Under the pieces are notes generated by a model. That model was not told where the DNA came from. It worked only from the letters and a program-made list of their open reading frames with translations, and ran no database searches. DNA of 64,000 nt from an uncultured Oscillospiraceae bacterium. Lineage in GTDB: Bacteria; Bacillota; Clostridia; Oscillospirales; Ruminococcaceae. Made by a program: the position numbers and the translations under genes. Shown piece after piece: positions 48,125-57,702 of the stretch. The stretch is from assembly GCA_905197685.1 (NCBI GenBank), contig CAJJZS010000004.1, positions 1 through 64,000 on the forward strand, read 5' to 3'. The stretch's first letter is position 1; the number at the start of each line of letters is the position of its first letter.

Positions 48125-48814
48125 TTAGCAGAATTTGGAAGGGTTGACTTTAACGCCAGGACCCATAGTGGTAGCCAGAACGCAAGATTTTACGTACTGA
48201 CCTTTTGCAGCTGCCGGTTTTGCTTTTACGATAGCACCCATCAGTGTTTCAAAGTTTTCCTGGAGTTTTTCAACGCCGAAGGAAGCTTTGCCGATTGGGC
48301 AGTGGATGATGTTGGTTTTATCCAGACGGTATTCGATCTTACCGGCTTTTGCTTCCTGAACAGCTTTTGCTACATCAGGAGTTACAGTGCCGGCTTTCGG
48401 AGAAGGCATCAAGCCTCTTGGACCGAGAACTTTACCCAGACGACCAACAATACCCATCATGTCAGGGCTTGCGATAACAACGTCGAAATCCATCCAGCCG
48501 CCCTGGATTTTCTGCATATATTCTTCAGCGCCTGCATAGTCAGCGCCTGCTGCTAAAGCTGCGTCAACTTTGTCGCCTTTGCAGAATGCCAGAACGCGAA
48601 CAGTTTTACCGGTACCGTTTGGCAGTACTACTGCGCCACGAACCTGCTGTTCAGCATGACGGGAGTCAACACCCAGTCTTACGTGAATTTCTACGGTTTC
48701 GTCAAATTTAGCCTTTGCGGTTTTCAGGCAGTTTTCAATAGCTTCGGTGGTATCGTACAGAGCAGCAGTGTCAACCACTTTAGTGCTGTCCTGATATTTC
48801 TTTCCATGTTTCAT
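48125..48814 (-). CDS. rplA: Ribosomal protein L1
   Basis: 229 residues. MKHGKKYQDSTKVVDTAALY start, then ASPDMMGIVGRLGKVLGPRG and LMPSPKAGTV, the L1 signature. Forms the L1 stalk and often represses its own operon. Last gene here: rplJ and rplL, which normally follow, are missing and a terminator comes 27 bases after the stop. Confidence 0.98.
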   Translation of the reverse strand: MKHGKKYQDSTKVVDTAALYDTTEAIENCLKTAKAKFDETVEIHVRLGVDSRHAEQQVRGAVVLPNGTGKTVRVLAFCKGDKVDAALAAGADYAGAEEYMQKIQGGWMDFDVVIASPDMMGIVGRLGKVLGPRGLMPSPKAGTVTPDVAKAVQEAKAGKIEYRLDKTNIIHCPIGKASFGVEKLQENFETLMGAIVKAKPAAAKGQYVKSCVLATTMGPGVKVNPSKFC

Positions 48815-48877
48815 TTTTAATTACTCCTCCTTATCCTTGAGTGGTAAATGCGGAAATCTCCTCCCACCCGGGGAGTA

Positions 48878-49303
48878 CTAGTCAACTACCTCGACACCCA
48901 TTGCGCGAGCAGAACCTGCGATCATGCTCATAGCAGATTCAAGGTTTGCAGCATTGAGGTCAGGCATTTTCATTTCAGCGATTTTCTGCACCTGTGCTTT
49001 TGTGATTTTTGCAACTTTATTTTTGTTCGGAACACCGGAACCGGACTCAATCTTGCACTCTTTTTTGATGAGTACAGCAGCCGGAGGGGTCTTGGTAACG
49101 AATGTGAAGGATCTGTCAGCGTAAACGGTGATAACAACCGGGATGATCAGACCTGCATCGTTTTTGGTTCTCTCGTTAAATTCTTTTGTGAATGCCATGA
49201 TGTTGACACCATGCTGACCGAGAGCAGGGCCAACCGGTGGTGCCGGAGTCGCTTTTCCGGCAGGAATCTGCAGCTTAATGTAGCCGGTAACTTTCTGAGC
49301 CAT
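48878..49303 (-). CDS. rplK: Ribosomal protein L11
   Basis: 141 residues. KLQIPAGKATPAPPVGPALG and GVNIMAFTKEFNERTK are diagnostic. Part of the GTPase-associated centre and needed for stringent response sensing by RelA-type enzymes. Confidence 0.98.
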   Translation of the reverse strand: MAQKVTGYIKLQIPAGKATPAPPVGPALGQHGVNIMAFTKEFNERTKNDAGLIIPVVITVYADRSFTFVTKTPPAAVLIKKECKIESGSGVPNKNKVAKITKAQVQKIAEMKMPDLNAANLESAMSMIAGSARAMGVEVVD

Positions 49304-49327
49304 TAGTAAAATGCACCTCCATAAAAT

Positions 49328-49368
49328 GTGGTCAGTCGGGACAATGTTGAGTTTTCTGTCCCTCCCAC
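49328..49368 (-). promoter_or_regulatory. L1-binding-type leader of rplK-rplA
   Basis: On the minus strand GTGG and CCAC form an outer stem, GGGACA and TGTCCC an inner stem, separated by an asymmetric internal loop (GA on one side, GACTGA on the other). This mimics the L1 site of 23S rRNA, the usual arrangement for autogenous control by L1. It sits 25 bases before rplK. Confidence 0.65.
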
Positions 49369-49458
49369 TGCGCTGTTTTTACCCAGTGCAAAAACAGCAA
49401 GCCCTTTCGGGCACGACCTAAAACGGGTTAGGGTTTTAAGTCACCTCTCAAGACGATA

Positions 49459-49980
49459 TTATTCTATTGTCTCTACCTGATCCAGTTCAAGCTCTACGGG
49501 TGTCTCTCTTCCAAACATGGAAACGACAACCTTGACCATGTTGCGGTCGGTGTCGAGTTCTTCCACAACACCGATGAAGCCGTCAAGGTAACCGTCGATG
49601 ACCTTAACAGAGTCGCCAACCTCAAAGTTGACTTCGACCTGTTTTTTCTCCACACCAAGGGCAGCTACTTCTTCGTCAGACAGCGGAACCGGTTTGGAGC
49701 CGGGACCGACAAAGCCAGTTACTCCACGAATGTTGCGGACAACATACCAGGAATCATCTGTCATGATCATGTTGACGAGCACATAGCCCGGGAAGATTTT
49801 GCGTTCCACTTCACGCTTTTTGTTGTCTTTGATTTCAACAACTTTTTCGGTAGGAACCATAACACCGGCGATTAAATCATGCAGCTTACGGTTTTCCACC
49901 GCATTTTCGATATCTGTTGCAACCTTGTTTTCATAACCGGAATAGGTATGCACCACATACCATTTTGGAGCTTCAGCCAT
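49459..49980 (-). CDS. nusG: Transcription termination/antitermination factor NusG
   Basis: 173 residues. NGN domain (WYVVHTYSGYENKVATDIEN) and C-terminal KOW domain (FEVGDSVKVIDGYLDGFIGV). Couples polymerase to the ribosome or Rho. 42 bases downstream of secE. Confidence 0.98.
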   Translation of the reverse strand: MAEAPKWYVVHTYSGYENKVATDIENAVENRKLHDLIAGVMVPTEKVVEIKDNKKREVERKIFPGYVLVNMIMTDDSWYVVRNIRGVTGFVGPGSKPVPLSDEEVAALGVEKKQVEVNFEVGDSVKVIDGYLDGFIGVVEELDTDRNMVKVVVSMFGRETPVELELDQVETIE

Positions 49981-50022
49981 AGTAATACCTCCAATGGTGT
50001 AGGTCGTTTTGTAAGATTTTGA

Positions 50023-50241
50023 TTAGTGGAATAAACCGACAAGGGCGTTGAAAACAAAGTCAATCAGCCCAATGCAGATACTGAAAGTTGCTAATACGAC
50101 GATAACAACACCGGTATTGTTGATAACGGTTTTTTTGTTTGGCCATACAACTTTCTTGATTTCACTTTTCGTATCTTTGAAAAAGCGTGTGATTCTAGAG
50201 GCGATACGCTTGAAAAAGCCTGGTTTCTTTTCATCAGCCAT
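50023..50241 (-). CDS. secE: Protein translocase subunit SecE
   Basis: 72 residues, the short single-membrane-segment form. The amphipathic RFFKDTKSEIKKVVWPNKKT segment precedes the C-terminal membrane helix. Clamps the SecY channel. Confidence 0.96.
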   Translation of the reverse strand: MADEKKPGFFKRIASRITRFFKDTKSEIKKVVWPNKKTVINNTGVVIVVLATFSICIGLIDFVFNALVGLFH

Positions 50242-50261
50242 TTAAACAGCCCGCCTTTCGC

Positions 50262-50411
50262 CTACTTGGTTTCTTTGTGAAGTGTGTGTTTCCGGCAGAA
50301 CTTGCAGTATTTGTTCATCTCAAGTCTGTCAGGATCGTTCTTTTTGTTTTTCTTTGTGTTGTAATTACGCTGTTTGCACTCTGTGCAAGCTAAGGTAATT
50401 TTAATCCTCAT
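50262..50411 (-). CDS. rpmG: Ribosomal protein L33 (zinc-binding)
   Basis: 49 residues from ATG 50411 with AGGAGG upstream. MRIKITLACTECKQRNYNTK start and the second CKFC pair show the C+ zinc form. Common first gene before secE-nusG. Confidence 0.97.
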   Translation of the reverse strand: MRIKITLACTECKQRNYNTKKNKKNDPDRLEMNKYCKFCRKHTLHKETK

Positions 50412-50549
50412 ATCGGCACCTCCTGATAAAACGGATTTTTTTGCCTCCCTCGTAAAGGAAACGCTTGAATCTCCAACCGGACGAAAGACGTCTGTTGGCG
50501 GGTGGTTCATTTTTGGACATAAAAAAATAACCCTTTTAGAGGTATCATC

Positions 50550-50578
50550 ATCATACCATACCCAAAAAGCTTCGTCAA
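50550..50578 (-). promoter_or_regulatory. Promoter of the rpmG-secE-nusG-rplKA operon
   Basis: On the minus strand TTGACG (plus 50578-50573), 17-bp spacer and TATGAT (plus 50555-50550). Confidence 0.75.
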
Positions 50579-50814
50579 TGTATTTTTTTCGCTTTTTTCT
50601 TTGTTTTTAAGAAGTTTATTTATTCTGTAATACAAGTCGGGTTTTTTCGGAAGATTCCTTGTCCGTTTTGGCAGAATCCTTTCCCGATTCAGAAAAGCGG
50701 GAAAGGAAAAAACAAGGAAACAACGGGAATTTATCTGACTTAATTAGAAAAATACAAGGTGAATAGTGACAAGGGAACAGGGCATAGAATGTACAAAATG
50801 ATACAATGATACCA
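50579..50814. other. Intergenic region between divergent operons
   Basis: No gene recognised between the rpmG promoter and the ddl promoter; only low-complexity, AAGGAAA-type sequence and unsupported short ORFs. Confidence 0.5.
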
Positions 50815-50844
50815 TTGAAACAGGTGGGGGAATTATGATACAAT
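50815..50844 (+). promoter_or_regulatory. Promoter of the ddl-argS operon
   Basis: TTGAAA (50815-50820), 18-bp spacer, TACAAT (50839-50844); a TATGAT overlaps. Confidence 0.6.
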
Positions 50845-50944
50845 AGTAGCTACCGATAAAGAAAACAGACTTCTTTATAAAATAGGGGGTCTGTTTTGAC
50901 AGAGGATAAATATTTCGGAACAAGATAAGGGAGTGTCCTTTTTT

Positions 50945-52018
50945 ATGACAAATGAAAATAAAATAAGAGTTGCGGTGCTGTTCGGCGGGGTATCCAGCGA
51001 ACATGAAATTTCCCTGATGTCTGCCGAGTCGGTGCTGAAAAACCTTCCAGACAAGTACGAAGTAATTCGCATCGGAATTACAAAGGACGGGCGCTGGGTG
51101 GAATATACCGGAAAGAATGAAGAAATTACCGGCCAAAGCTGGGAAACGGATGACAGGCTGCGCACAGCGGTAGTTTCTCCCGACCGCTCCCACAAGGGTA
51201 TTTTGATGATAGGCAAGGACAAAACGGAAATTGTGTCGGTAGATATTTGTTTTCCGGTTCTGCACGGCAAACACGGCGAGGACGGAACCATTCAGGGACT
51301 GTTCCAACTGGCGGGGCTGCCCTTTGTCGGCTGCGACAGTATCTCCAGCGCAAACTGCATGGATAAAGAGATGACCCACACCATTTTAGAGGCGCACGGC
51401 ATCAAGATGGCAAAGTGGACGATTGTCAACAAAGAGAAGATGCAGGATTTTGAACACTTTGCGCAGCAGGCAGAGGAAAAGCTGGGTTATCCGATGTTCG
51501 TGAAACCGGCGAATGCAGGCTCTTCGGTCGGCGTGGGGAAAGCGCATAACCGAGAGGAATTGAAAGCAGTGTGCGAAACGGCGCTCAAAGAGGATTACAA
51601 GGCAGTAGTAGAAGAATGTATCGAGATGCAGGAGGTAGAAACTGCCGTTCTGGGAAATTCCGACCCGAAAGCGGCAGGCGTTGTGGGCGAACTGGTTCCG
51701 GTTGTGGAATTTTATACCTATGAGGCAAAGTATATCGACGGAACCACTGCGCTGCACATTCCGGGCAGGGTATCGGAAGAAACCTCGCTCAAGCTGCGTC
51801 AGACTGCGGAAAAAGCGTTTCGAGCAATCGGCTGCGAAGGTTTTGCGCGAATTGACTTTTTTGTGCGCAAATCGGACGGAGAAATTATCTTAAACGAAAT
51901 CAATACCATTCCGGGCTTTACTTCAATCAGTATGTATCCAAAGCTGTGGGCGCACTGCGGAATGAGTTATTCCGAGCTGTTGGATCGCCTGATTCAGTTA
52001 GGTTTGGAACGCAGATAA
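50945..52018 (+). CDS. ddl: D-alanine--D-alanine ligase
   Basis: 357 residues from ATG 50945 (a GTG at 50933 in frame is possible). GGVSSEHEISLMSAESVL start, the FVKPANAGSSVGVGK ATP-grasp loop and the end NEINTIPGFTSISMYPKLW are diagnostic. Makes the D-Ala-D-Ala peptide of the cell wall precursor. First gene of a cell-wall/tRNA operon with murI and argS. Confidence 0.95.
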   Translation: MTNENKIRVAVLFGGVSSEHEISLMSAESVLKNLPDKYEVIRIGITKDGRWVEYTGKNEEITGQSWETDDRLRTAVVSPDRSHKGILMIGKDKTEIVSVDICFPVLHGKHGEDGTIQGLFQLAGLPFVGCDSISSANCMDKEMTHTILEAHGIKMAKWTIVNKEKMQDFEHFAQQAEEKLGYPMFVKPANAGSSVGVGKAHNREELKAVCETALKEDYKAVVEECIEMQEVETAVLGNSDPKAAGVVGELVPVVEFYTYEAKYIDGTTALHIPGRVSEETSLKLRQTAEKAFRAIGCEGFARIDFFVRKSDGEIILNEINTIPGFTSISMYPKLWAHCGMSYSELLDRLIQLGLERR

Positions 52019-52035
52019 GGGGGCAGACAGGGCGA

Positions 52036-52845
52036 ATGGATAACAGAGCAATCGGTGTGTTTGATTCCGGTCTGGGCGGATTGACGGCAGTAAAGGAACT
52101 GCGCAAACTGCTGCCGCACGAGAATATCATCTACCTGGGGGATACCGGACGGGTTCCGTACGGCTCCAGAAGTCGGGAAACCATTATCCGATACGCAAAG
52201 CAGGATATCGACTTCCTGCTCAAAAAGGACATTAAGATGGTGGTGGCAGCCTGCGGAACGGTGAGCAGCACCCTTCCCAAAGAAATTTCCTCCAAGCTGC
52301 CCGTTCCTTATGTAGATATTGTGCTGCCGGCAGCGCAGGAGGCGTGCGCGATGAGTTCGCGCGGGAGAATCGGCGTAGTGGGAACCAACGCCACCCTAAA
52401 AAGCAACGCCTTCGGCAAGGCGATGCGGAATATTCGCGGAGATATTCATGTTTACGGAAACCCCTGCCCGCTTTTGGTGCATCTGGTGGAAAACGGAATG
52501 ATTGAGCCGGATAATCAGATTACCACGCTTACCGTGCAGATGTATCTGGAACCGCTGATTCGGGAAGAGATTGACACGCTGATTTTAGGCTGTACCCATT
52601 ACCCGATTTTGTATGAAACCTTTAATCGCCTGTTAAATTACCGGGTGACGCTGATTGACCCCGGCAGATGCGCCGCAAGATATGTCAGAAATACTTTGAT
52701 GAAAAATGCGATGCTCGCGCAGCGGGAAGAGATGGGAACCACCGAATATAATGTGACCGATGAAACCGAAACCTTTGATAAGACAGCCTCCGTCTTTTTG
52801 GGGGAAAAGGTAACGGGAGCCGTCAACCGCATTGAGTTGTTGTAG
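52036..52845 (+). CDS. murI: Glutamate racemase
   Basis: 269 residues from ATG 52036. GVFDSGLGGLTAVKELRKLL start, YLGDTGRVPYGSRS, and both catalytic cysteines: Cys73 in AACGTVSS and the second in LGCTHYP. Provides D-glutamate for peptidoglycan. The first motif has Gly where most racemases have Asn (CNT). 17 bases after ddl. Confidence 0.93.
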   Translation: MDNRAIGVFDSGLGGLTAVKELRKLLPHENIIYLGDTGRVPYGSRSRETIIRYAKQDIDFLLKKDIKMVVAACGTVSSTLPKEISSKLPVPYVDIVLPAAQEACAMSSRGRIGVVGTNATLKSNAFGKAMRNIRGDIHVYGNPCPLLVHLVENGMIEPDNQITTLTVQMYLEPLIREEIDTLILGCTHYPILYETFNRLLNYRVTLIDPGRCAARYVRNTLMKNAMLAQREEMGTTEYNVTDETETFDKTASVFLGEKVTGAVNRIELL

Positions 52846-52887
52846 CGGAATATCGGTCGCAAATAAAGCAAAATAACGAGGAAACAA

Positions 52888-53346
52888 ATGATGGAAGCAA
52901 CAAACGATATAAAGAAAGATGTCTTAATCTCCATCAAGGGGACGCAGAAAATTTCCGGCGAAACCGATGTGGTGGAGATGATGACAACCGGACGCTTTTA
53001 CCGAAAAAATCAGATGTATTATATCAGTTATGAAGAAACGGAAGCGACCGGATATGCCGGCTGCCGCACCACGCTGAAGGTCGGACCGCATGACAAGGTG
53101 ACAATGACCCGTTTTGGCTCGGCGCGTTCCCAGCTGATTGTGGAGCAGGGTGTGCGCCATCAGTGCCAGTACGATACCGGTTACGGCGCAATGACCATCG
53201 GGGTGATGGGAAACAGTTTTGAAAACCGCCTGAGCGAAAAGGGCGGGGAACTCAGCTTCGGTTATACATTGGATATTGAAGCGACCGTTGCCAGTGAAAA
53301 TACGGTAACAATTACGCTGAAAGAAATTTTGGCAAATCAGAAATAA
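52888..53346 (+). CDS. DUF1934-family protein (YwiB-like)
   Basis: 152 residues. A single beta-barrel domain: KDVLISIKGTQKISGETDVV at the start, GRFYRKNQMYYISYEET, and the FGYTLDIEATV end. The family (lipocalin-like fold) is often found just upstream of argS in Firmicutes. Function unknown. ATG 52888 or 52891. Confidence 0.88.
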   Translation: MMEATNDIKKDVLISIKGTQKISGETDVVEMMTTGRFYRKNQMYYISYEETEATGYAGCRTTLKVGPHDKVTMTRFGSARSQLIVEQGVRHQCQYDTGYGAMTIGVMGNSFENRLSEKGGELSFGYTLDIEATVASENTVTITLKEILANQK

Positions 53347-53398
53347 AACGCAAAGCAAAGGGCAGCTTGTTTTTTGCTGTGAGGAAAGGAAAAAGAAA

Positions 53399-55099
53399 AT
53401 GAATAAAAACTTTGTTCAGGACGCAATGTCCGAAGTAGAGAGCCTGTTAAAAAATGCGTTTACCAAAGCAATGCAGGACGGAAAACTGCCGGAAACCGAA
53501 ATTCCCGGCTTTACCGTTGAGATTCCGGCAGAAACCTCCCACGGAGATTTTGCCTCCAATGCAGCGATGGTTTCCGCAAGAGCGTTCCGCAGCGCGCCGG
53601 TAAAGATTGCGGCAGCTTTAAAGGAAAGCATGGACTTTTCTTCTGCCCGTTATATTGAACGGGTTGAGATTGCAGGTCCGGGATTTATCAACTTCTTTGT
53701 CAGCCCGCTGTGGTTTGCCGACATCGTTTCCGGTGTTTTGGCAGAGAAAGAGGAGTACGGACGCTCCGACTACGGAAAGGGTCAGAAGGTAATGGTGGAA
53801 TTTGTTTCCGCTAACCCGACCGGACCGATGCACATGGGAAATGCCCGCGGCGGCGCAATCGGCGACTGTCTGGCAGCGGCGATGGACGCTTGCGGCTATG
53901 ATGTTACCCGCGAATTTTACATCAACGATGCCGGCAACCAGATTGAAAAATTCGGTCTTTCTCTGGAAGCAAGATACCTCCAGATTTTTAAAGGAGAGGA
54001 TGCAATCGCTTTCCCGGAAGACGGCTATCACGGCGAAGATATTAAGGAACGTGCGCAGCAGTATGCGGATGTACACGGCGACTGCCTGCTCAATCTTTCC
54101 TCCGAAGAAAGACGCCGGGCACTGGTTGATTTTGCCCTGCCCAAAAATATTGAAAAGCTCAGAACCGACCTTTCCAAATACCGCATTGAATATGATGTAT
54201 GGTTCCCGGAAAGCACCCTGCATCAGTCCGGCGCAGTCAAAGCCGTAGTCGATGACCTGACTGCAAGGGGTCTTACCTATGAAAAGGACGGAGCGGTATG
54301 GTATAAAGCGACAGAATTCGGCGGAGAAAAGGACGAAGTTCTGGTTCGCGCAAACGGCAACCCGACCTACTTTACCGCAGATATTGCATACCATAAAAAT
54401 AAATTTGCAGACAGAAAGTTTGACCGCGTCATCAATGTATGGGGCGCAGACCATCACGGACACGTTGCAAGACTCAAAGGAGCGATGGACGCAATCGGTC
54501 TGGACGGCAGCAAGCTGGACATCGTGCTGATGCAGCTGGTTCGTTTGATGAAGGACGGCGAGCCGTACCGCATGAGCAAACGCACCGGTAAGGCAATCAC
54601 CCTTTCCGATTTAACCGATTTGGTTCCGATTGATGCGGCTCGTTTCTTCTTTAATATGCGCGAGCCAAACTCCACTCTGGATTTTGACCTTGACCTTGCG
54701 GTAGAAGAATCTTCTCAGAATCCGGTTTACTATGTTCAGTATGCGCACGCAAGAATCTGTTCCATCTTAAAGAATCTGTCTGCGCAGAACATTCAGCCAA
54801 GAGAATGCAGCGCGCAGGAACTGGAACTGCTGTGCGCTCCCGAAGAAAAGGAACTGATCCGCGCTCTGGCTCAGTGTCCGCAGGAAATTATCAATGCGGC
54901 AAAAAATTATGACCCGGCAAGAATGACACATTATCTGATGGAAGTTGCAACCTTGTTCCATAAATTCTACAACGCTTGCCGCGTTCAGGGCGAAGACGAA
55001 GCGCTGATGCAGGCAAGAATCTCTCTGTGCATCGCAACACGCACCGTGATTGCAAATCTGCTCAAGCTGTTAAAGATTACCGCTCCCACCTCGATGTAA
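53399..55099 (+). CDS. argS: Arginine--tRNA ligase
   Basis: 566 residues. HIGH-type motif in ANPTGPMHMGNARGG (HMGN), KMSKS-type RMSKRTGK and a C-terminal anticodon-binding DALR domain ending in LLKLLKITAPTSM. Class I synthetase; charges tRNA-Arg. Follows DUF1934 by 52 bp. Confidence 0.98.
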   Translation: MNKNFVQDAMSEVESLLKNAFTKAMQDGKLPETEIPGFTVEIPAETSHGDFASNAAMVSARAFRSAPVKIAAALKESMDFSSARYIERVEIAGPGFINFFVSPLWFADIVSGVLAEKEEYGRSDYGKGQKVMVEFVSANPTGPMHMGNARGGAIGDCLAAAMDACGYDVTREFYINDAGNQIEKFGLSLEARYLQIFKGEDAIAFPEDGYHGEDIKERAQQYADVHGDCLLNLSSEERRRALVDFALPKNIEKLRTDLSKYRIEYDVWFPESTLHQSGAVKAVVDDLTARGLTYEKDGAVWYKATEFGGEKDEVLVRANGNPTYFTADIAYHKNKFADRKFDRVINVWGADHHGHVARLKGAMDAIGLDGSKLDIVLMQLVRLMKDGEPYRMSKRTGKAITLSDLTDLVPIDAARFFFNMREPNSTLDFDLDLAVEESSQNPVYYVQYAHARICSILKNLSAQNIQPRECSAQELELLCAPEEKELIRALAQCPQEIINAAKNYDPARMTHYLMEVATLFHKFYNACRVQGEDEALMQARISLCIATRTVIANLLKLLKITAPTSM

Positions 55100-55175
55100 A
55101 CAGTCGGGCGGCGCTCGGATTCGGCAGAGAGAAAAAACAAAAAGGTAACAGTCTAAACAGGCTGTGGAGGAAAGA

Positions 55176-56402
55176 ATGGACATTCGATTATCAAAGCCGT
55201 TGCTCATGGACGGGGCAACGGCAACCAATCTTTTATTAAACGGGATGCCGCAGTACAGCTGTCCGGCAGAATGGATGCTGGAACATCCCGAAGCAGTTCG
55301 CTCCTTGCATCGGCAGTTTTTGCAGGCAGGCAGCAAAATAATCTGTACGCCGACGGCGCAGGCAAATGCCGTTATGCTGGAACAGTGGGGAAAACAGGAA
55401 CAGACGGACGAGTATAATGAGCGTCTGGCAAGGCTGACCGCGGAAAGCTGCCGCGCATTTTCAAACGGCGCGCTGGCAGCAGGCGTGGTGGCTCCGCTGA
55501 GCATTCAGGCAGAACCGTTTGGAGATACGCCGTTTTTTGAGCTGGTAAACATCTACGCGCATCAGGCGCTTGCTTTGCAAAGAGGCGGCGTTGATTTGCT
55601 GATTGCCGATACAATGAACACCGTTTCGCAAAGCAGGGCGGCAATTTTGGGCTGCCGTCAGACAGGACTGCCGATTCTGGTTACTTTGAATGTGGAGGAA
55701 GACGGCGAAACCTGTATGGGAAGCGACCTTGTGTCCGCGCTGATTATCTGCCAGAATCTGGGGGCGGCTGCATTCGGACTTTCCTGTTGTGACCGTCCGA
55801 GCAAGCTGTACCGCCATATTGAAGAGATTGCGCCCTATGCAAAGATTCCGATTGTTGTCCGTCCACGGGCGGGAGAGAGCTTTGACAGCCTTCTTTCCCC
55901 GCAGGAGATGGCGCAGGAAATGAAGGGATTGTTACAGCGGGGAGCCACCATGCTCGGGGGCTGCTGCTACACAACGCCGGAGCATATTGCCGCAATCGGG
56001 GAGATGATGCGGGAGTTTCACTTTGAAGATGTTCGGATTCAAAAGGAAAGCTCGGACACTATTTTGATGGCGGGAGCAACCGAACCTTATTTTCTGGATG
56101 AGTATTTTGACCAGAGCGAACCGATTGACTGTCGAAACGATATGTCCGACGAACTGTTGGAGTTGGAAGAAAGCGGGGCGGATGTTGCGACCATTCGCAT
56201 TGAAACGGTAGACGATGCGTATGATTTTGCCCTCAACGCGCATATGCTCCATATGCCGGTTTCCTTTCTTTCCGATACGGAAGAAGCACTGGAGATGGCT
56301 CTGCTGATGTATAACGGCTGCGCTTTTGTGGATTCCCGCAGCAGCATTGAAGAAAAAACGCTTGCAAGCCTTGCCAAAGGCTACGGAGCGGTCATTCGAT
56401 AA
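55176..56402 (+). CDS. Homocysteine S-methyltransferase-family protein
   Basis: 408 residues from ATG 55176 (GGAGG upstream). DGATATNLLLNGMP start, the CC in GLSCC and the GGCCYTTPEHI motif supply the three zinc cysteines; the usual GxNC motif is changed to GLSCC. The TIM-barrel domain is complete (residues about 1-285), but the C-terminal about 120 residues (from MAGATEPYFL) are an extension of unclear role. Could be the first module of a split MetH or a stand-alone methyl transferase. Confidence 0.85.
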   Translation: MDIRLSKPLLMDGATATNLLLNGMPQYSCPAEWMLEHPEAVRSLHRQFLQAGSKIICTPTAQANAVMLEQWGKQEQTDEYNERLARLTAESCRAFSNGALAAGVVAPLSIQAEPFGDTPFFELVNIYAHQALALQRGGVDLLIADTMNTVSQSRAAILGCRQTGLPILVTLNVEEDGETCMGSDLVSALIICQNLGAAAFGLSCCDRPSKLYRHIEEIAPYAKIPIVVRPRAGESFDSLLSPQEMAQEMKGLLQRGATMLGGCCYTTPEHIAAIGEMMREFHFEDVRIQKESSDTILMAGATEPYFLDEYFDQSEPIDCRNDMSDELLELEESGADVATIRIETVDDAYDFALNAHMLHMPVSFLSDTEEALEMALLMYNGCAFVDSRSSIEEKTLASLAKGYGAVIR

Positions 56403-56418
56403 TCGACGATATAAAAAG

Positions 56419-56458
56419 AAAAAGGGATTGCCGTAAATGTTTACGGCAATCCCTTTTT
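56419..56458. terminator. Terminator, serves both strands
   Basis: AAAGGGATTGCCGTAAA and TTTACGGCAATCCCTTT (56421-56437 and 56440-56456), 17 bp, 2-base centre, flanked by As and Ts. Confidence 0.93.
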
Positions 56459-56471
56459 GTCGGTTTTTATT

Positions 56472-57410
56472 TTATTCGGAAAAGGTGTATTTTGAGCAGG
56501 AGGTGACGGTAGGGTAGTCATCAATTATTTCGGTCTGCTCCCATTGTAACACCTCTAAATTTCCGTCCTTGTCAATCTGGATAAAGGACTGCACCGTTCC
56601 GTAAATTTCGTTTCCGTACAATTCCTGTAATCCTTCGGGAGAATAGGTTGCTTCAATCAGATAATGTCCGTCCTCGGAGGTCAGGGTAAGGTCGGAGAAA
56701 TATTTTAACGCAAATCCTTCGCAAAGCAGAGGGGTTTTTAACCAGTCCAATGTTTTTCGGTATTCCTCATAGCTTTTGTAATTTTCACGGCTGCCCTGTC
56801 CATAGTTGTAGCCGGACTGCATCGTTTCTGCCACCTTCATCTGCGCTTCAATGGCGTTTCTCTTGTTTAACCGTCCTTCCTCATCATAAGCGTTGCTCAG
56901 GTCAAAGGTAAGCTCATATGCGCCCTCTGTTCCGTCAAAATTCAGGCGGTAAACCGAGAGGGTGCCTTTTTTTCGCTCAAAATTTTGTTCCATCACGTTT
57001 TTAAAGACGGAGTACAGGCGGGTATCCAGTTGATTGGGATTGTTTTTGAACTCCTCTGCGGGACGCTGCATCAATTCCTGCGGGAAAGGAAGGGGCGCAG
57101 AGGAAGAAGAGGCAGACGCGCTTTGCGTTTCCTCATTTTGCGGTTTGGACTGCGGCTGCTCCGGTTTCTTTTCGGTTTCTTCCTCGGCAGATTGCTGTGA
57201 TACCGCAGAAGATAAGGTGTTTGACTGCTCCTGCTTTTCTTCATTGTTTTCGGGTTTCGGCTTTTCCGAATCGTTGTTTTCCGGTTGTTTGTCCGGGATT
57301 TCCTGTTGTATGGTTTGGTTTTCCTGCTCCTGCGGCTGAGACGGACGGTCGCAGCCGGTAAGGGATGCAATTAAGAGAACAGCGAGCAGGCAGCTAAAAA
57401 AATGTTTCAT
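56472..57410 (-). CDS. Lipoprotein with a Glu/Gln/Pro-rich linker
   Basis: 312 residues from ATG 57410 (GGAGG 7 bases upstream; earlier ATGs are too near the site). A signal peptide ends in lipobox LTGC. Residues about 25-105 are a low-complexity linker of Gln, Glu, Asn, Pro, Ser and Lys. The C-terminal 200 residues form a soluble domain with no recognised family. A cell-surface anchored protein of unknown role. Confidence 0.7.
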   Translation of the reverse strand: MKHFFSCLLAVLLIASLTGCDRPSQPQEQENQTIQQEIPDKQPENNDSEKPKPENNEEKQEQSNTLSSAVSQQSAEEETEKKPEQPQSKPQNEETQSASASSSSAPLPFPQELMQRPAEEFKNNPNQLDTRLYSVFKNVMEQNFERKKGTLSVYRLNFDGTEGAYELTFDLSNAYDEEGRLNKRNAIEAQMKVAETMQSGYNYGQGSRENYKSYEEYRKTLDWLKTPLLCEGFALKYFSDLTLTSEDGHYLIEATYSPEGLQELYGNEIYGTVQSFIQIDKDGNLEVLQWEQTEIIDDYPTVTSCSKYTFSE

Positions 57411-57702
57411 TGTCATTCCTCCGTTCTGAACAAGGGGGTATCTTTCCGCTTTCATTGTAACATAAATACAGCGCGGTTACTATGATTTTTGGAAAACTGT
57501 AAACAAGTTGCTATTTTTGTAAATGTTTTTCCTCTCTCTTTTAGTGTCAAAAAAACGCAAAAACAATGCATCAATCGACAAAAGCTTTGTTTTTTTACGG
57601 ACAGCCTTCCCGAAGTTTTTTATAAAAAAGGTGGTAAGATAAGGGTGTACCAAACACAGAGCGGACAGGCTGATGCCGAAACGGAGGGATAAAAGATAAG
57701 CT

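Noticed and set aside
50616..50843. Minus-strand ORF between the divergent rpmG and ddl promoters
   Set aside because: Overlaps the ddl promoter, lacks a ribosome site and has no recognisable domain.
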